DNA from: Prevotellaceae bacterium
Lineage (GTDB): Bacteria; Bacteroidota; Bacteroidia; Bacteroidales; Paludibacteraceae
Direction of reading: 5' to 3'
Assembly: GCA_020636675.1 (NCBI GenBank)
Contig: JACJXK010000004.1
Span: 62,001-126,000, forward strand
DNA: 64,000 nucleotides
Part shown: positions 51,440 to 60,094 of the stretch, one piece after another
How the letters are laid out: every line of letters begins with the position of its first letter
Numbering within the stretch: the stretch's first letter is position 1
Translations under genes and position numbers: made by a program
Notes under the pieces: model-generated
Told to the model about the DNA's origin: nothing
Databases searched by the model: none
Seen by the model: only the letters and a program-made list of their open reading frames with translations

Positions 51440-52546
51440 ATGGACATCCGAGATTATTTTGATAAGCCCTCGAAGATAGATCCGGAATTTTCTTATATTC
51501 CGGAGTCTGATACGTTTGTATCCAAACTTGTTTCAGAAAATTATAATGTGGCGTTGGTCGGAGTTCGCTTCGAGTCGGGTTCCGCCAACAAAGGTTGTGA
51601 TGTGGCTCCTGATGAGATACGCAAGCATCTGTATGCTTTGCGGGGAATGGATAAATTGCGGATTGTGGATTTGGGCAATATAAAGAAGGGGGAGAAGGCT
51701 AGTGACGTTTATTATGCTTTGCGCGATGTGGTGTCCGAACTGCTCTCTAACGGGATCGTACCCGTGGTGATGGGTGGCTCTCAAGATCTTTCGCTTTCCA
51801 TCTTTGAGGGAATGAAAGAGAAGAAGACGGATCTCAATCTGGGGTTTGTTGATTCGAGGGTAGATGTGGGGATGGGCGACGTCCCTTTCTGTTCGTCTAC
51901 TTATCTGAATAAAATCTTGGACGATGAGAAGTTGTTCCGTCTGGATTTGATTGGCTATCAGAACTATTTCTGTTCGAATGCACAACTCATGGAGCTGAAG
52001 AACCGCAATCATTGGGGTATGCGCTTAGGCACCTTACGTGCTGATTTGGGCAAGTCGGAGCCTATTTTTCGTGATTGCGATTTCGTGAGTGTCGACATGT
52101 CTGTTGTTCGTCAGAGCGATGCTCCTGGAAATGCGCAGCCTGTGCCAAATGGGTTGTTTGGAGAGGAAATCTGTCAGCTTGCACGTTATGCTGGTTTCAG
52201 TGACAGGATATCTGCCTTTGGCGTCTTTGAGACAAATCCATTTTTTGACAATAATGGACAGACCTCCGCTTTGGCGGCGGAGATAATATGGCATTTTTTG
52301 GAGGCTTATGGCAACCGTTACGGCGATTATCCTAAGCGCGAGCTCTCTACTTATATGAAATATGTGGTTCCTGATATGGATGGTGACGGCGAGATGGTTT
52401 TCTATAATAACAACTTGAACAATAGGTGGTGGATCGAGATTCCTACGAGAAGGGGATTGCGGGTCTTCTCTTGTTCTTATCAGGATTATCGTTTGGCTAA
52501 AGGAAATCAGATTCCGGACATCTGGATGATGTATTATTTGAAATAG
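51440..52546 (+). CDS. Ureohydrolase (arginase/formimidoylglutamase)-fold protein with lost metal ligands
   Basis: 368 residues with the overall arginase fold, but the binuclear manganese site is damaged. The motif GGDHS is GGSQD (112-116, His replaced by Gln), DAHxD is DSRVD (138-142, His replaced by Arg), and SxDxD is SVDMS (217-221, second Asp replaced by Ser). Three of six usual ligands are therefore missing, so hydrolysis of arginine or formimidoylglutamate is doubtful. It may be a non-catalytic or differently metallated relative that is annotated as formimidoylglutamase in databases. No histidine-degradation genes are adjacent. Confidence 0.72.
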   Translation: MDIRDYFDKPSKIDPEFSYIPESDTFVSKLVSENYNVALVGVRFESGSANKGCDVAPDEIRKHLYALRGMDKLRIVDLGNIKKGEKASDVYYALRDVVSELLSNGIVPVVMGGSQDLSLSIFEGMKEKKTDLNLGFVDSRVDVGMGDVPFCSSTYLNKILDDEKLFRLDLIGYQNYFCSNAQLMELKNRNHWGMRLGTLRADLGKSEPIFRDCDFVSVDMSVVRQSDAPGNAQPVPNGLFGEEICQLARYAGFSDRISAFGVFETNPFFDNNGQTSALAAEIIWHFLEAYGNRYGDYPKRELSTYMKYVVPDMDGDGEMVFYNNNLNNRWWIEIPTRRGLRVFSCSYQDYRLAKGNQIPDIWMMYYLK

Positions 52547-52579
52547 AACAACCGGAAATGCAAATGGGTTATAAGAAAA

Positions 52580-52870
52580 ATAGCTTGGTGGGCTCAAAAC
52601 ATCTTTGTGTGGTCGGTTCCCTATCCATCCAATCCATTATCCCGTAGGGATAACCTCTTTGTAGAAAAAGGATGATAGACGGGGGACTGCATTCCATCGG
52701 AATGCGCCAAAGTGTTCCGTAGCCGAAGATTGTTGGACAGGATTTGCAGGATGAAACAGGATGTTTTCAAGACACGCCACCATCGGCGGGAGGCGGTACG
52801 TGCCGCGCCTTCTGTATGGAAAAAGAGACAACACCTACGGCAATTTATCAAAAATCGTAATAAGTTATTT
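52580..52870. repeat. Dispersed intergenic repeat copy
   Basis: Modules in order: CAAAACATCTTTGTGTGGTC, CCATCCAATCCATTATCCCG with TAGGGATAACCTCTTTGTAG, the hairpin GCATTCCATCGGAATGC, GGACAGGATTTGCAGGATGA, CACCATCGGCGGGAGGCGG and ATCAAAAATCGTAATAAGTT. The same order occurs at 56820-57110. No gene. Confidence 0.65.
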
Positions 52871-53330
52871 GGGTCTGTGTTGAATCGTGTGGGTAACTTA
52901 ATGAAAACAGTTGACTTTGTAACATTAAGAGAAGTGAAGAATATCTGCCTTGGGGTTGAGACTGCTTCCAAGTCATGTTTGACGGAAAAAATCAGGCGGT
53001 AATAAAAACCTTCATTTCCAAATCGATCTCCAAAGATGTAGAGGGTTTGTCAACGATATTGGTCAAAAGCGCAAGGCCTATGACACGGAGAACAGAAAGC
53101 ACACTAGTTCGGTATAATCACCAATTTCACGTACTTGGGGGTGGGTGAACAACGGGATTCTTGAGTGACTTAAATTCTAGATACAATTGGTAAAACAGAG
53201 AGTCAGAGGATTTGCCGACATTGACAACTTTATGAATATGGTGTACTATATCAATGGAGGCGAGAACTTTTTCTACCCACTCAAATCAACATAGACCCAG
53301 TTATTTCTCTCGATTACTTAACGACATTAA
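52871..53330 (+). mobile_element. Degenerate IS remnant related to 15650-15885
   Basis: The left end GGGTCTGTGTTGAATCGTG continues GTGGGTAACTTA and aligns with the right end of the 15650-15885 element (reverse strand). Inside, CCTTCATTTCCAAATCGATC and GACATTGACAACTTTATG match its interior, separated by unrelated insertions. It cannot encode a transposase. The remaining DNA to 53461 shows nothing. Confidence 0.5.
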
Positions 53331-53461
53331 TAGGACAAATAATAGAAGGATATGAGAATAGTAAATGATGCGATAAAATCGGAATCGGAGGTCCTGGGTG
53401 GTTTTAATCGATAATAGTACATTCCGGTACCTGGTTCACATGGGCATATTGTGTGGTTGTC

Positions 53462-54454
53462 TTACATCTTGACAATCACCCTTCCTTGGTTCTTCCCCAC
53501 TAGCATTTTGTCCACGTAATCGGGTATCTCCTCCATGCTGATCTCTTTGGCTATGTTTGTCCGGAATGGGTGGCTCCATTCGTGGGCAAAACGGTTCCAA
53601 ATGATTTCCCGTGTCCTTGCCGGACAATTCTGTGCTGTGATTCCTATCAGCCTTACTCCTCTGATGATGAAAGGGTAGGAGGATAGATGGAGTGAGGTCG
53701 AGGCCACGTTGCCGCAAGTGGTCACGGTGGCGAATAAGCGGGTGCTCTTGAGCATGTTCTCCAACAAAGGGCCTCCCGTCGTGTCGATTCCTCCGCTCCA
53801 TTCTCCGTGGAGTAGCATCTTGTCCGTCCGTTTCCCGAACTCTTCCCGAGTTCGTATCTCTTTCGCTCCTAAATCGTGTAAAAAGTCGTAAGCGTGTGCT
53901 TTGCCTGTGATGGCGGTCACCTCGTATCCCAGTTTGGAAAGGAGGGCCACCGCCAGACTACCCACACCTCCGGTTGCCCCACTCACAACGACAGGTCCGT
54001 CTTCGAGTTTCGTTTGTTCGGAGAGGTAAAATACGGATAGCCCGGTTGTCAGACCTGCTGTGCCGAGAATGGCAGCCTCCCGCATGGAGAGCCCTTGTGG
54101 CAAACGGATGGCCCATTCGGAAGGAAACTGTGCATATTCGGCGAATCCTCCGTCCATGTTTGTCCCAAATTCATATCCGGTGACGATGACCTCGTCGCCT
54201 ACCGAGAAATTGCTTTTCCCGCTCTTCTCCACAATGCCAACGGCATCGATGCCCGGTGTGTGCGGATAGTTGCGCGTCACGCCTTTGTTGCCTTTCACGG
54301 AAAGTGCATCTTTGTAGTTGATGGAGCTGTAGCATACTTTGATGGTTAGGTCGCCGTGGTTCAGCTCGGCTAATTTCTTGCTCTTCACGGAAGACAGAAA
54401 CTCTCCTTCTGCTGTCTCTTCCGTAACGAATGCCTTAAACTCCCGGTTTTCCAT
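53462..54454 (-). CDS. YhdH/AcuI-type NADPH-dependent quinone oxidoreductase (acryloyl-CoA reductase family)
   Basis: 330 residues, medium-chain dehydrogenase superfamily without zinc ligands. Motifs: SSINYKDALSVKGNKGVTR (about 43-61), PGIDAVGIVEKSG, and the NADPH-binding loop VSGATGGVGSLAVALL (about 157-172). The family members AcuI/YhdH reduce acryloyl-CoA to propionyl-CoA; the physiological role in this organism is unknown. Single gene, minus strand, facing the GH51 gene with about 300 bases between their starts. Confidence 0.88.
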   Translation of the reverse strand: MENREFKAFVTEETAEGEFLSSVKSKKLAELNHGDLTIKVCYSSINYKDALSVKGNKGVTRNYPHTPGIDAVGIVEKSGKSNFSVGDEVIVTGYEFGTNMDGGFAEYAQFPSEWAIRLPQGLSMREAAILGTAGLTTGLSVFYLSEQTKLEDGPVVVSGATGGVGSLAVALLSKLGYEVTAITGKAHAYDFLHDLGAKEIRTREEFGKRTDKMLLHGEWSGGIDTTGGPLLENMLKSTRLFATVTTCGNVASTSLHLSSYPFIIRGVRLIGITAQNCPARTREIIWNRFAHEWSHPFRTNIAKEISMEEIPDYVDKMLVGKNQGRVIVKM

Positions 54455-54669
54455 ACGTTTCTAAATTTATGAATAGAAGGCAGCTTCTGTAGACTGTCGC
54501 TAATAGGGTTGATGATAAAACTAAATATCCATTTAAACAAAATGGAGAAATGTAAGGTTTGCGGTCTTGTGAATTTTTTACGAGAGAAGAAATGAGCGTT
54601 TTAATCTTTGTTGGGAAGATTTTAGATACTGAATGATGTATGTCATTGACATTCATTCGAAATATTTCC

Positions 54670-54678
54670 TATTTTTGA
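54670..54678 (+). promoter_or_regulatory. -7 box of the GH51 gene
   Basis: Reads TATTTTTGA, one mismatch from TAnnTTTGY, with TTG at 54646-54648, 21 bases upstream. The 54455-54755 gap holds nothing else clear. Confidence 0.45.
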
Positions 54679-54755
54679 GAAAATAATTGGGACGGAAGGG
54701 TAACGGGTTCGACCTTCTCCCTTGCTGAACAAAACGGAACCTAACGCGATAAAAT

Positions 54756-56732
54756 ATGAAACGGACTCTTATCTCTTTGCTCGCATTTATGAATGTTGTT
54801 CTTTTGTCGGCTCAGGCGCACCGGTTGGAAGTTAATACATCCAAGCGGGGTGCTGCTATTCCATCGACCATGTATGGTATTTTTTTCGAAGACATAAATT
54901 TCGCTGCGGATGGCGGCTTGTATGCCGAATTGGTTAAAAACAGATCTTTTGAATTTCCTGATCATTTAATGGGATGGAAGCCGTTCGGCAGTTATGAGTT
55001 GAGGGACGATGGGCCTTTCTCCAATAATCCGCATTATCTGAGACTTTTATTTTCCGGTCGGAATGACAAATATACGGGGGTGGAGAATGAAGGATTCTTC
55101 GGAATGGGGTATCAGAAAGGTGGGGAATATAAATTCTCTGTTTGGGCCCGTAATCCGAATGACGATGGAGAAGTAAGTCTGATTGTGCAGCTTTGCAATC
55201 CTGCCACCATGGGCGAACGACAGCAGATAGCGGAGGCCAATATCATTATATCCGACAAAGAGTGGCGAAAGTATGAGGTGGAGTTACTGTCGCCAGCCAC
55301 TGTGGCAAAGGGCTCCTTGCGCATAGTGCTTGCTCCGGATAGTAAGGCAATAGACATAGAGCATGTGTCTCTATTTCCGAAGGAGGTCTACCGGAACGAC
55401 GAAAATGGGCTAAGAAAGGATTTGGCCGAAGCGTTGGAACAGCTTCGACCCGGAATTTTCCGTTTCCCGGGAGGATGTGTGGTCGAGGGAAACACGTTGG
55501 AGACTCGCTATCAGTGGAAAAACTCGGTTGGCCCGGTTGAAAACAGACCTCTTAACGAGAACAGATGGAACTACACGTTTGATCATCGTATGTTTCCGGA
55601 CTATTTTCAATCGTATGGACTTGGGTTCTTTGAATATTTCCGTTTGGCTGAACAGATAGGGGCAGAGCCGTTGCCGATAATAAGCGTCGGCTTGTCGTGC
55701 GAGTTTGCCAATGGAGCCCAGCGGTGCGACAAGCATGTGGAGGTGGAGCATTTACAACCGTACATTGATGATGTGCTTGACTTGATAGAATTTGCGAATG
55801 GCGATCCGTCTACCAACCGTTGGGCGAAGATTAGGGCGGAGATGGGTCATCCGGCTCCCTTTAATCTCAAATATATAGGTATTGGCAATGAACAATGGGG
55901 AGATATTTATCCCGAGAATCTAAAGCCATTTGTTGAGCAGGTCCGCAAGAGATATCCTTCTATCCGGCTTGTCGGATCTTCCGGCCCTTATCCTGATGGA
56001 AAGGACTTCGACCACCTTTGGCCGTCGATGCGGAAGATAGGAGTGGATCTTGTTGATGAACATTTCTATCGGAATGAAGACTGGTTTCTGAAATCCGGCA
56101 ACCGTTATGACAACTATTCGAGAAAAGGGACAAAGGTCTTTGCCGGAGAATATGCCTGCCATGGCACGGGTAAGAAGTGGAACCATTTTAATGCGGCTCT
56201 CATGGAGGCAGCCTTTATGACCGGATTGGAACGCAACTCGGATGTGGTGCTCATGTCTACATATGCGCCTCTGTTTGCGCATGTGGAGGGCTGGCAGTGG
56301 CGCCCGGATGCCATTTGGTTTGACAATCTCACCTCTTTCAAAACTTGCTCGTATTATGTACAACAGCTATATTCGTTGAACAAAGGTTCCTATCAGTTGC
56401 CGCTGACTATGGAAGGAAAACCAGTGGCGGGCAACGTAGGTCAGGATGGCTTGTTTGCCAGCGCGGTCTTTGACAAGGAGAGTAACTCTGTCATCATCAA
56501 GGTGGTGAACACCGGCAAAGAGGCACAGCGGTTGATGCTGAACCTGAAGGGGATGAAAGGCACTCATTCTGCGGAGCTGATCACTTTCCATGCAGATGCT
56601 CCGGATGGGGAGAATACGATAGAGCAGCCATTGAAATACGCTCCTAAATCTGAAAAGATGGAGGTGTCTGCGCCCGAACAGGAATGTATCATTCCGGCAA
56701 ATACATTCCAAATTTATAAGATAAGGGAATGA
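54756..56732 (+). CDS. Alpha-L-arabinofuranosidase, glycoside hydrolase family 51
   Basis: 658 residues with a signal peptide (to about residue 20). Family landmarks: YGIFFEDINFAADGGLYAEL (41-60), a carbohydrate-binding-like insert (about 75-210), then the (beta/alpha)8 barrel with acid/base E379 in IGNEQWG and nucleophile E465 in FAGEYA, and a C-terminal beta domain. It removes terminal arabinofuranose from arabinan or arabinoxylan side chains with retention. No T9SS domain, so it is probably periplasmic. It fits with the PL1 and PL11 lyases elsewhere in the window as part of pectin side-chain use. Confidence 0.95.
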   Translation: MKRTLISLLAFMNVVLLSAQAHRLEVNTSKRGAAIPSTMYGIFFEDINFAADGGLYAELVKNRSFEFPDHLMGWKPFGSYELRDDGPFSNNPHYLRLLFSGRNDKYTGVENEGFFGMGYQKGGEYKFSVWARNPNDDGEVSLIVQLCNPATMGERQQIAEANIIISDKEWRKYEVELLSPATVAKGSLRIVLAPDSKAIDIEHVSLFPKEVYRNDENGLRKDLAEALEQLRPGIFRFPGGCVVEGNTLETRYQWKNSVGPVENRPLNENRWNYTFDHRMFPDYFQSYGLGFFEYFRLAEQIGAEPLPIISVGLSCEFANGAQRCDKHVEVEHLQPYIDDVLDLIEFANGDPSTNRWAKIRAEMGHPAPFNLKYIGIGNEQWGDIYPENLKPFVEQVRKRYPSIRLVGSSGPYPDGKDFDHLWPSMRKIGVDLVDEHFYRNEDWFLKSGNRYDNYSRKGTKVFAGEYACHGTGKKWNHFNAALMEAAFMTGLERNSDVVLMSTYAPLFAHVEGWQWRPDAIWFDNLTSFKTCSYYVQQLYSLNKGSYQLPLTMEGKPVAGNVGQDGLFASAVFDKESNSVIIKVVNTGKEAQRLMLNLKGMKGTHSAELITFHADAPDGENTIEQPLKYAPKSEKMEVSAPEQECIIPANTFQIYKIRE

Positions 56733-56819
56733 CATGGTTGTGGTTTCTGAAGCATCGCATTCGTCCTTTCCATCTTGTGGTCGTGAAAATGACATGGTGA
56801 GGTTTCATGCACTTGTGTG

Positions 56820-57190
56820 CTCGGTTCCCAATCAATCTAATCAATCTAATCAATCCAATCAATTATCCCGTAGGGATAACCTCTTTGTAGAAAAAAGGAT
56901 GGGAGGCAGGACAGCATTCCATCGGAATGCGCCAAAGTGTTCCGTATCCGTGGATTATCGGACAGGATTTACAGGATAAAACAGGATTTTTTCAAGACAC
57001 CCCACCATCGGCGGGAGGCGGTACTTGCCGCCCCTTCTTTATGGTAACATTTTATCAAAAATCGTAATAAGTTGTTTTGATAATCGTTTAGTGATGATTA
57101 AGAGACAACATGGTGGAGTTCAAAATGTCTTTGTGTGGTTGGTTTCCTATCAATCCAATCAATCCAATCAATTATCCCGTAGTTCATGTC
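56820..57190. repeat. Dispersed intergenic repeat copy with short tandem units
   Basis: Contains tandem AATCAATCTAATCAATCT units, TATCCCGTAGGGATAACCTC, the hairpin GCATTCCATCGGAATGC, TATCGGACAGGATTTACAGG, CACCATCGGCGGGAGGCGG, ATCAAAAATCGTAATAAGTT and TTCAAAATGTCTTTGTGTGG. The order matches 52580-52870. A second AATCAATCCAATCAATTATC block closes it at about 57150-57180. No gene. Confidence 0.65.
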
Positions 57191-57234
57191 AGGATGCACC
57201 TTTCTCTGCTGGGAGAGTCGCAGGGAATGCGAAT

Positions 57235-57253
57235 GGCTCTATAACGAATTGTC
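57235..57253 (+). mobile_element. Solo IS-end sequence
   Basis: GGCTCTATAACGAATTGTC matches the inverted end of the 15650-15885 remnant at 17 of 19 positions. No partner end is close by. Confidence 0.35.
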
Positions 57254-57306
57254 TTGATTTTTATAATTTATAAAAGATTAAATATCTTATTTAGACGAAT
57301 ATTTAA

Positions 57307-57315
57307 TATTTTTGC
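57307..57315 (+). promoter_or_regulatory. -7 box of ddl
   Basis: Reads TATTTTTGC, a full match to TAnnTTTGY, 29 bases before the ATG at 57344. It supports the shorter start of ddl. Confidence 0.6.
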
Positions 57316-57343
57316 AGCATATAAAGAATATAAAATATTTCGT

Positions 57344-58309
57344 ATGAAAAAGAATGTTGCAATAGTAGCAGGCGGTGACCAGTCGGAGGTAGAGGTCTCT
57401 TTGAGGAGTGCTGCAGGCTTGTACTCTTTTATAGGCAATGAAAGATATAATCTCTACATAGTGACCATTATTGGCAAGGAGTGGAAGGTTGATTGCGATG
57501 GCAAGAGGATAGACATAGACAAGAACGACTTCACATTTCTGAAGGATGGGAAGAAGACCGCATTCGATTATGCGTATATCACCATACATGGCATACCGGG
57601 CGAAGATGGTCGTTTGCAAGGTTATTTTGACCTGATTGGAATGCCATATTCCTGCTGTGGTGTTTTGGCGGCAGCTCTTACCTATAATAAATTCTTCTGC
57701 AACCATTACCTGAAATCGTTCGGGGTGAACATTGCCGAGTCGGTGATGCTTAGAAAGGGTGACCATGCCTCTGCCGATGAGATGGTAGCTAAGTTGGGTT
57801 TGCCTTGTTTTGTGAAGCCTAACATCGGTGGCAGTAGTTTCGGTGTGACGAAGGTGAAGACGAAAGACCAGTTGCTTCCTGCCATAGAGAAGGCATTTAA
57901 GGAGGGCGATCAGGTGATTGCGGAGAGTTTCATGCAAGGAACGGAGATAACCTGTGGTGTCTATAAAACAAGTAAGGGAGCTACGGTGTTTCCTGTCACA
58001 GAGGTAGTCAGCGCCAATGAGTTCTTTGATTATGATGCTAAGTATAAAGGTCAGGTTCAGGAGATCACGCCAGCCCGCTTGTCGGAGACGGTTACCGCTA
58101 AGGTGCAAAAACTGACTTCCGAGATTTATGACATTATCGGAGCAAAGGGAATCATCCGCATAGACTATATCATAACGGACGGCGACAAGGTGAACCTGCT
58201 GGAAATCAATACTACTCCTGGAATGACAGCTACCAGCTTCATTCCTCAGCAGGTGAAGGCTGCGGGGTTGGATATCCGTGAGGTATTGGAAGACATCATC
58301 GAAAACTGA
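57344..58309 (+). CDS. ddl: D-alanine--D-alanine ligase
   Basis: 321 residues from the ATG at 57344; the frame is open to 57254 but a promoter box lies in that part. The ATP-grasp fold is clear: N-terminal VAIVAGGDQSEVEVSLRSA (5-23), ITIHGIPGEDGRLQGYFDLI (near 80-100), KPNIGGSSFGVTKVK, and metal-binding residues in IRIDYIITDG...LLEINTTPGMT. It makes the D-Ala-D-Ala end of the peptidoglycan stem in the cytoplasm. The next gene, mrp, follows after 41 bases on the same strand. Confidence 0.95.
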   Translation: MKKNVAIVAGGDQSEVEVSLRSAAGLYSFIGNERYNLYIVTIIGKEWKVDCDGKRIDIDKNDFTFLKDGKKTAFDYAYITIHGIPGEDGRLQGYFDLIGMPYSCCGVLAAALTYNKFFCNHYLKSFGVNIAESVMLRKGDHASADEMVAKLGLPCFVKPNIGGSSFGVTKVKTKDQLLPAIEKAFKEGDQVIAESFMQGTEITCGVYKTSKGATVFPVTEVVSANEFFDYDAKYKGQVQEITPARLSETVTAKVQKLTSEIYDIIGAKGIIRIDYIITDGDKVNLLEINTTPGMTATSFIPQQVKAAGLDIREVLEDIIEN

Positions 58310-58350
58310 CGGACGTCTTCCCTTTTTTCTAATTTTATATTGATTTTATT

Positions 58351-59457
58351 ATGGCTTTTTATCCCAAATTGATATTGGACGCACTGAGTCATGTGCGTTA
58401 TCCCGGAACGGGAAATGACGTCGTCTCTGCCGGAATGGTGGAAGACAATGTCAGAATAGATGGAAACAAGATTTCGTTCGCTTTGCTTTTTGACAAAGCA
58501 AACGATCCGTTTGCCAAGTCGTTGGTGAAGGCTTGCGAGCAGGCAATACTTACTTATGTGGGTGCGGAGGCCGAGATAAAGGGGAATATAGAGGTCCGCT
58601 ATAAGAAGGCGATGCCTGAGGTTCAGGAAAAACCTTTGGCCGGAGTTAAAAACATCATTGCGGTCTCTTCCGGGAAAGGAGGCGTCGGTAAGTCAACGGT
58701 AGCTTCCAATCTTGCGGTGGCTTTGGCCAACGAAGGGTATAAGGTAGGACTGCTGGACGCCGACATCTTTGGACCTTCCGTCCCGAAGATGTTCGGTTTG
58801 GAGGATGCCCGTCCGGTATTGGAGCCGGTGGGCAGTAGGGAGTTGATTCGTCCGGAAGAGAAGTTTGGAGTGAAGATGCTCTCCATCGGCTTCTTCGTAG
58901 ATCCGCAGAATGCCGTGCTTTGGCGCGGAGGCATGGCGAGCAATGCACTGAAACAGCTTATTACGGATGCCAATTGGGGTGACCTTGATTATTTTGTGGT
59001 GGATTTGCCTCCCGGCACGAGCGACATTCACCTCACGATGGTGCAGACGGTGGCCATAACTGGCGCAATAGTGGTGAGCACGCCGCAGGAAGTGGCGTTG
59101 GTCGATGCCCGTAAGGGCATCAGTATGTTTACCGGAGATAAGGTGAATGTGCCTATCCTTGGCTTGGTGGAGAACATGGCGTGGTTTACACCTGCTGAAC
59201 TTCCTGAAAATAAATATTATCTATTTGGTAAAGAAGGATGTAAAAGGTTGGCACAAGATTTGCAGGTTCCTCTGTTGGGTCAGATTCCGATTGTTCAGAG
59301 CATCTGCGAAGGTGGAGACAATGGACAACCTGTGGCTTGTGATGCCAATTCCATTACAGGACAGGCTTTCGCCGAACTGGCGCGCAATGTGGTGGAACAG
59401 GTGGCGGTCAGAAATTCCACCCGTCCTGAGACACAAAAGGTGGAAGTGCATAAATGA
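58351..59457 (+). CDS. mrp: Mrp/NBP35-family P-loop ATPase, Fe-S cluster carrier
   Basis: 368 residues. The N-terminal MIP18-like (DUF59) segment (about 1-90) is followed by an ATPase with Walker A SSGKGGVGKSTVASN (near 103-117), switch-like DLPPGTSDIHLTM (near 223), and NMAWFTPAE (where Mrp proteins usually have the CxxC; here it is absent, Trp-Phe instead). Mrp carries or assembles Fe-S clusters. The absence of the CxxC motif might affect that. Downstream of ddl, possibly co-transcribed. Confidence 0.9.
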   Translation: MAFYPKLILDALSHVRYPGTGNDVVSAGMVEDNVRIDGNKISFALLFDKANDPFAKSLVKACEQAILTYVGAEAEIKGNIEVRYKKAMPEVQEKPLAGVKNIIAVSSGKGGVGKSTVASNLAVALANEGYKVGLLDADIFGPSVPKMFGLEDARPVLEPVGSRELIRPEEKFGVKMLSIGFFVDPQNAVLWRGGMASNALKQLITDANWGDLDYFVVDLPPGTSDIHLTMVQTVAITGAIVVSTPQEVALVDARKGISMFTGDKVNVPILGLVENMAWFTPAELPENKYYLFGKEGCKRLAQDLQVPLLGQIPIVQSICEGGDNGQPVACDANSITGQAFAELARNVVEQVAVRNSTRPETQKVEVHK

Positions 59458-59482
59458 TATTTCAACATTAAAAAAAATAATG

Positions 59483-59491
59483 TATATTTGC
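59483..59491 (+). promoter_or_regulatory. -7 box of the first rhodanese-like gene
   Basis: Reads TATATTTGC, a full match to TAnnTTTGY, 66 bases before the start codon, with an AGGAG ribosome site further down (59547-59551 region). Confidence 0.6.
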
Positions 59492-59557
59492 GTTCGTTAG
59501 GTATTGAAAAATAGGGAGATAAATTTTGTTTAATTTTATATAATAGGAGATTTTATA

Positions 59558-60025
59558 ATGAAAGGTTTGAAGAAAATTTTATTTTTAAGCACATTGGTCT
59601 TGATGGCCGTTTGTGGAACTTCTTGTAATAGTAGTGATGGTGATGAAGACTTGGATGCGTATATAAAGCTAGACGCAGCTGCTTTTAAGGCTCGTATAGA
59701 GAGTGCGGGCGGATTTGATGCTGTTCAGATTTTAGATTACCGTTCAGCCGCAGATTTTGCAAAAGGTCATCTTCCTAATGCTATCAACATTGAGGGAACC
59801 AATCAGAATGCAAAGGATGAGAACGGAGAGTTTAGAACAGCGGTAAAAAATCAATTCTCCACTAGCAAAACAATCTTCGTTTATGGTTCGAAAGCAACGA
59901 ACAACACGTTAGGATTTTATCTGAGTGGCATCATCTCCAAGATGGGATGGGGAATAGCAAAGACAATCCACATGACCAATGGTTATGAGAGTTGGGTTGA
60001 GGCTGGTTATGAGACTGTGAAATAG
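59558..60025 (+). CDS. Rhodanese-like lipoprotein without catalytic cysteine (copy 1)
   Basis: 155 residues. Signal peptide with lipobox (LVLMAVCGTSC), then a rhodanese fold: ILDYRSAADFAKGHLPNAIN (about 58-77) is the CH2A-type motif. The active-site loop that normally starts with Cys reads IFVYGSKATNNT, with no cysteine, so sulphur transfer is not expected. It may bind a ligand or partner at the outer membrane. A close relative follows at 60769, with a group II intron in between. Own promoter and terminator are visible. Confidence 0.78.
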   Translation: MKGLKKILFLSTLVLMAVCGTSCNSSDGDEDLDAYIKLDAAAFKARIESAGGFDAVQILDYRSAADFAKGHLPNAINIEGTNQNAKDENGEFRTAVKNQFSTSKTIFVYGSKATNNTLGFYLSGIISKMGWGIAKTIHMTNGYESWVEAGYETVK

Positions 60026-60044
60026 AATTATGATGATAAATCAG

Positions 60045-60074
60045 AAAAAGGTGTGCAGGAATGTACACCTTTTT
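60045..60074 (+). terminator. Terminator after the first rhodanese-like gene
   Basis: AAAAAGGTGT (60045-60054) and ACACCTTTTT (60065-60074) form a 10-bp stem with a 10-base loop followed by T-rich sequence. The group II intron begins 20 bases later. Confidence 0.75.
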
Positions 60075-60094
60075 ATTTATAGTACGCCCAGCAT

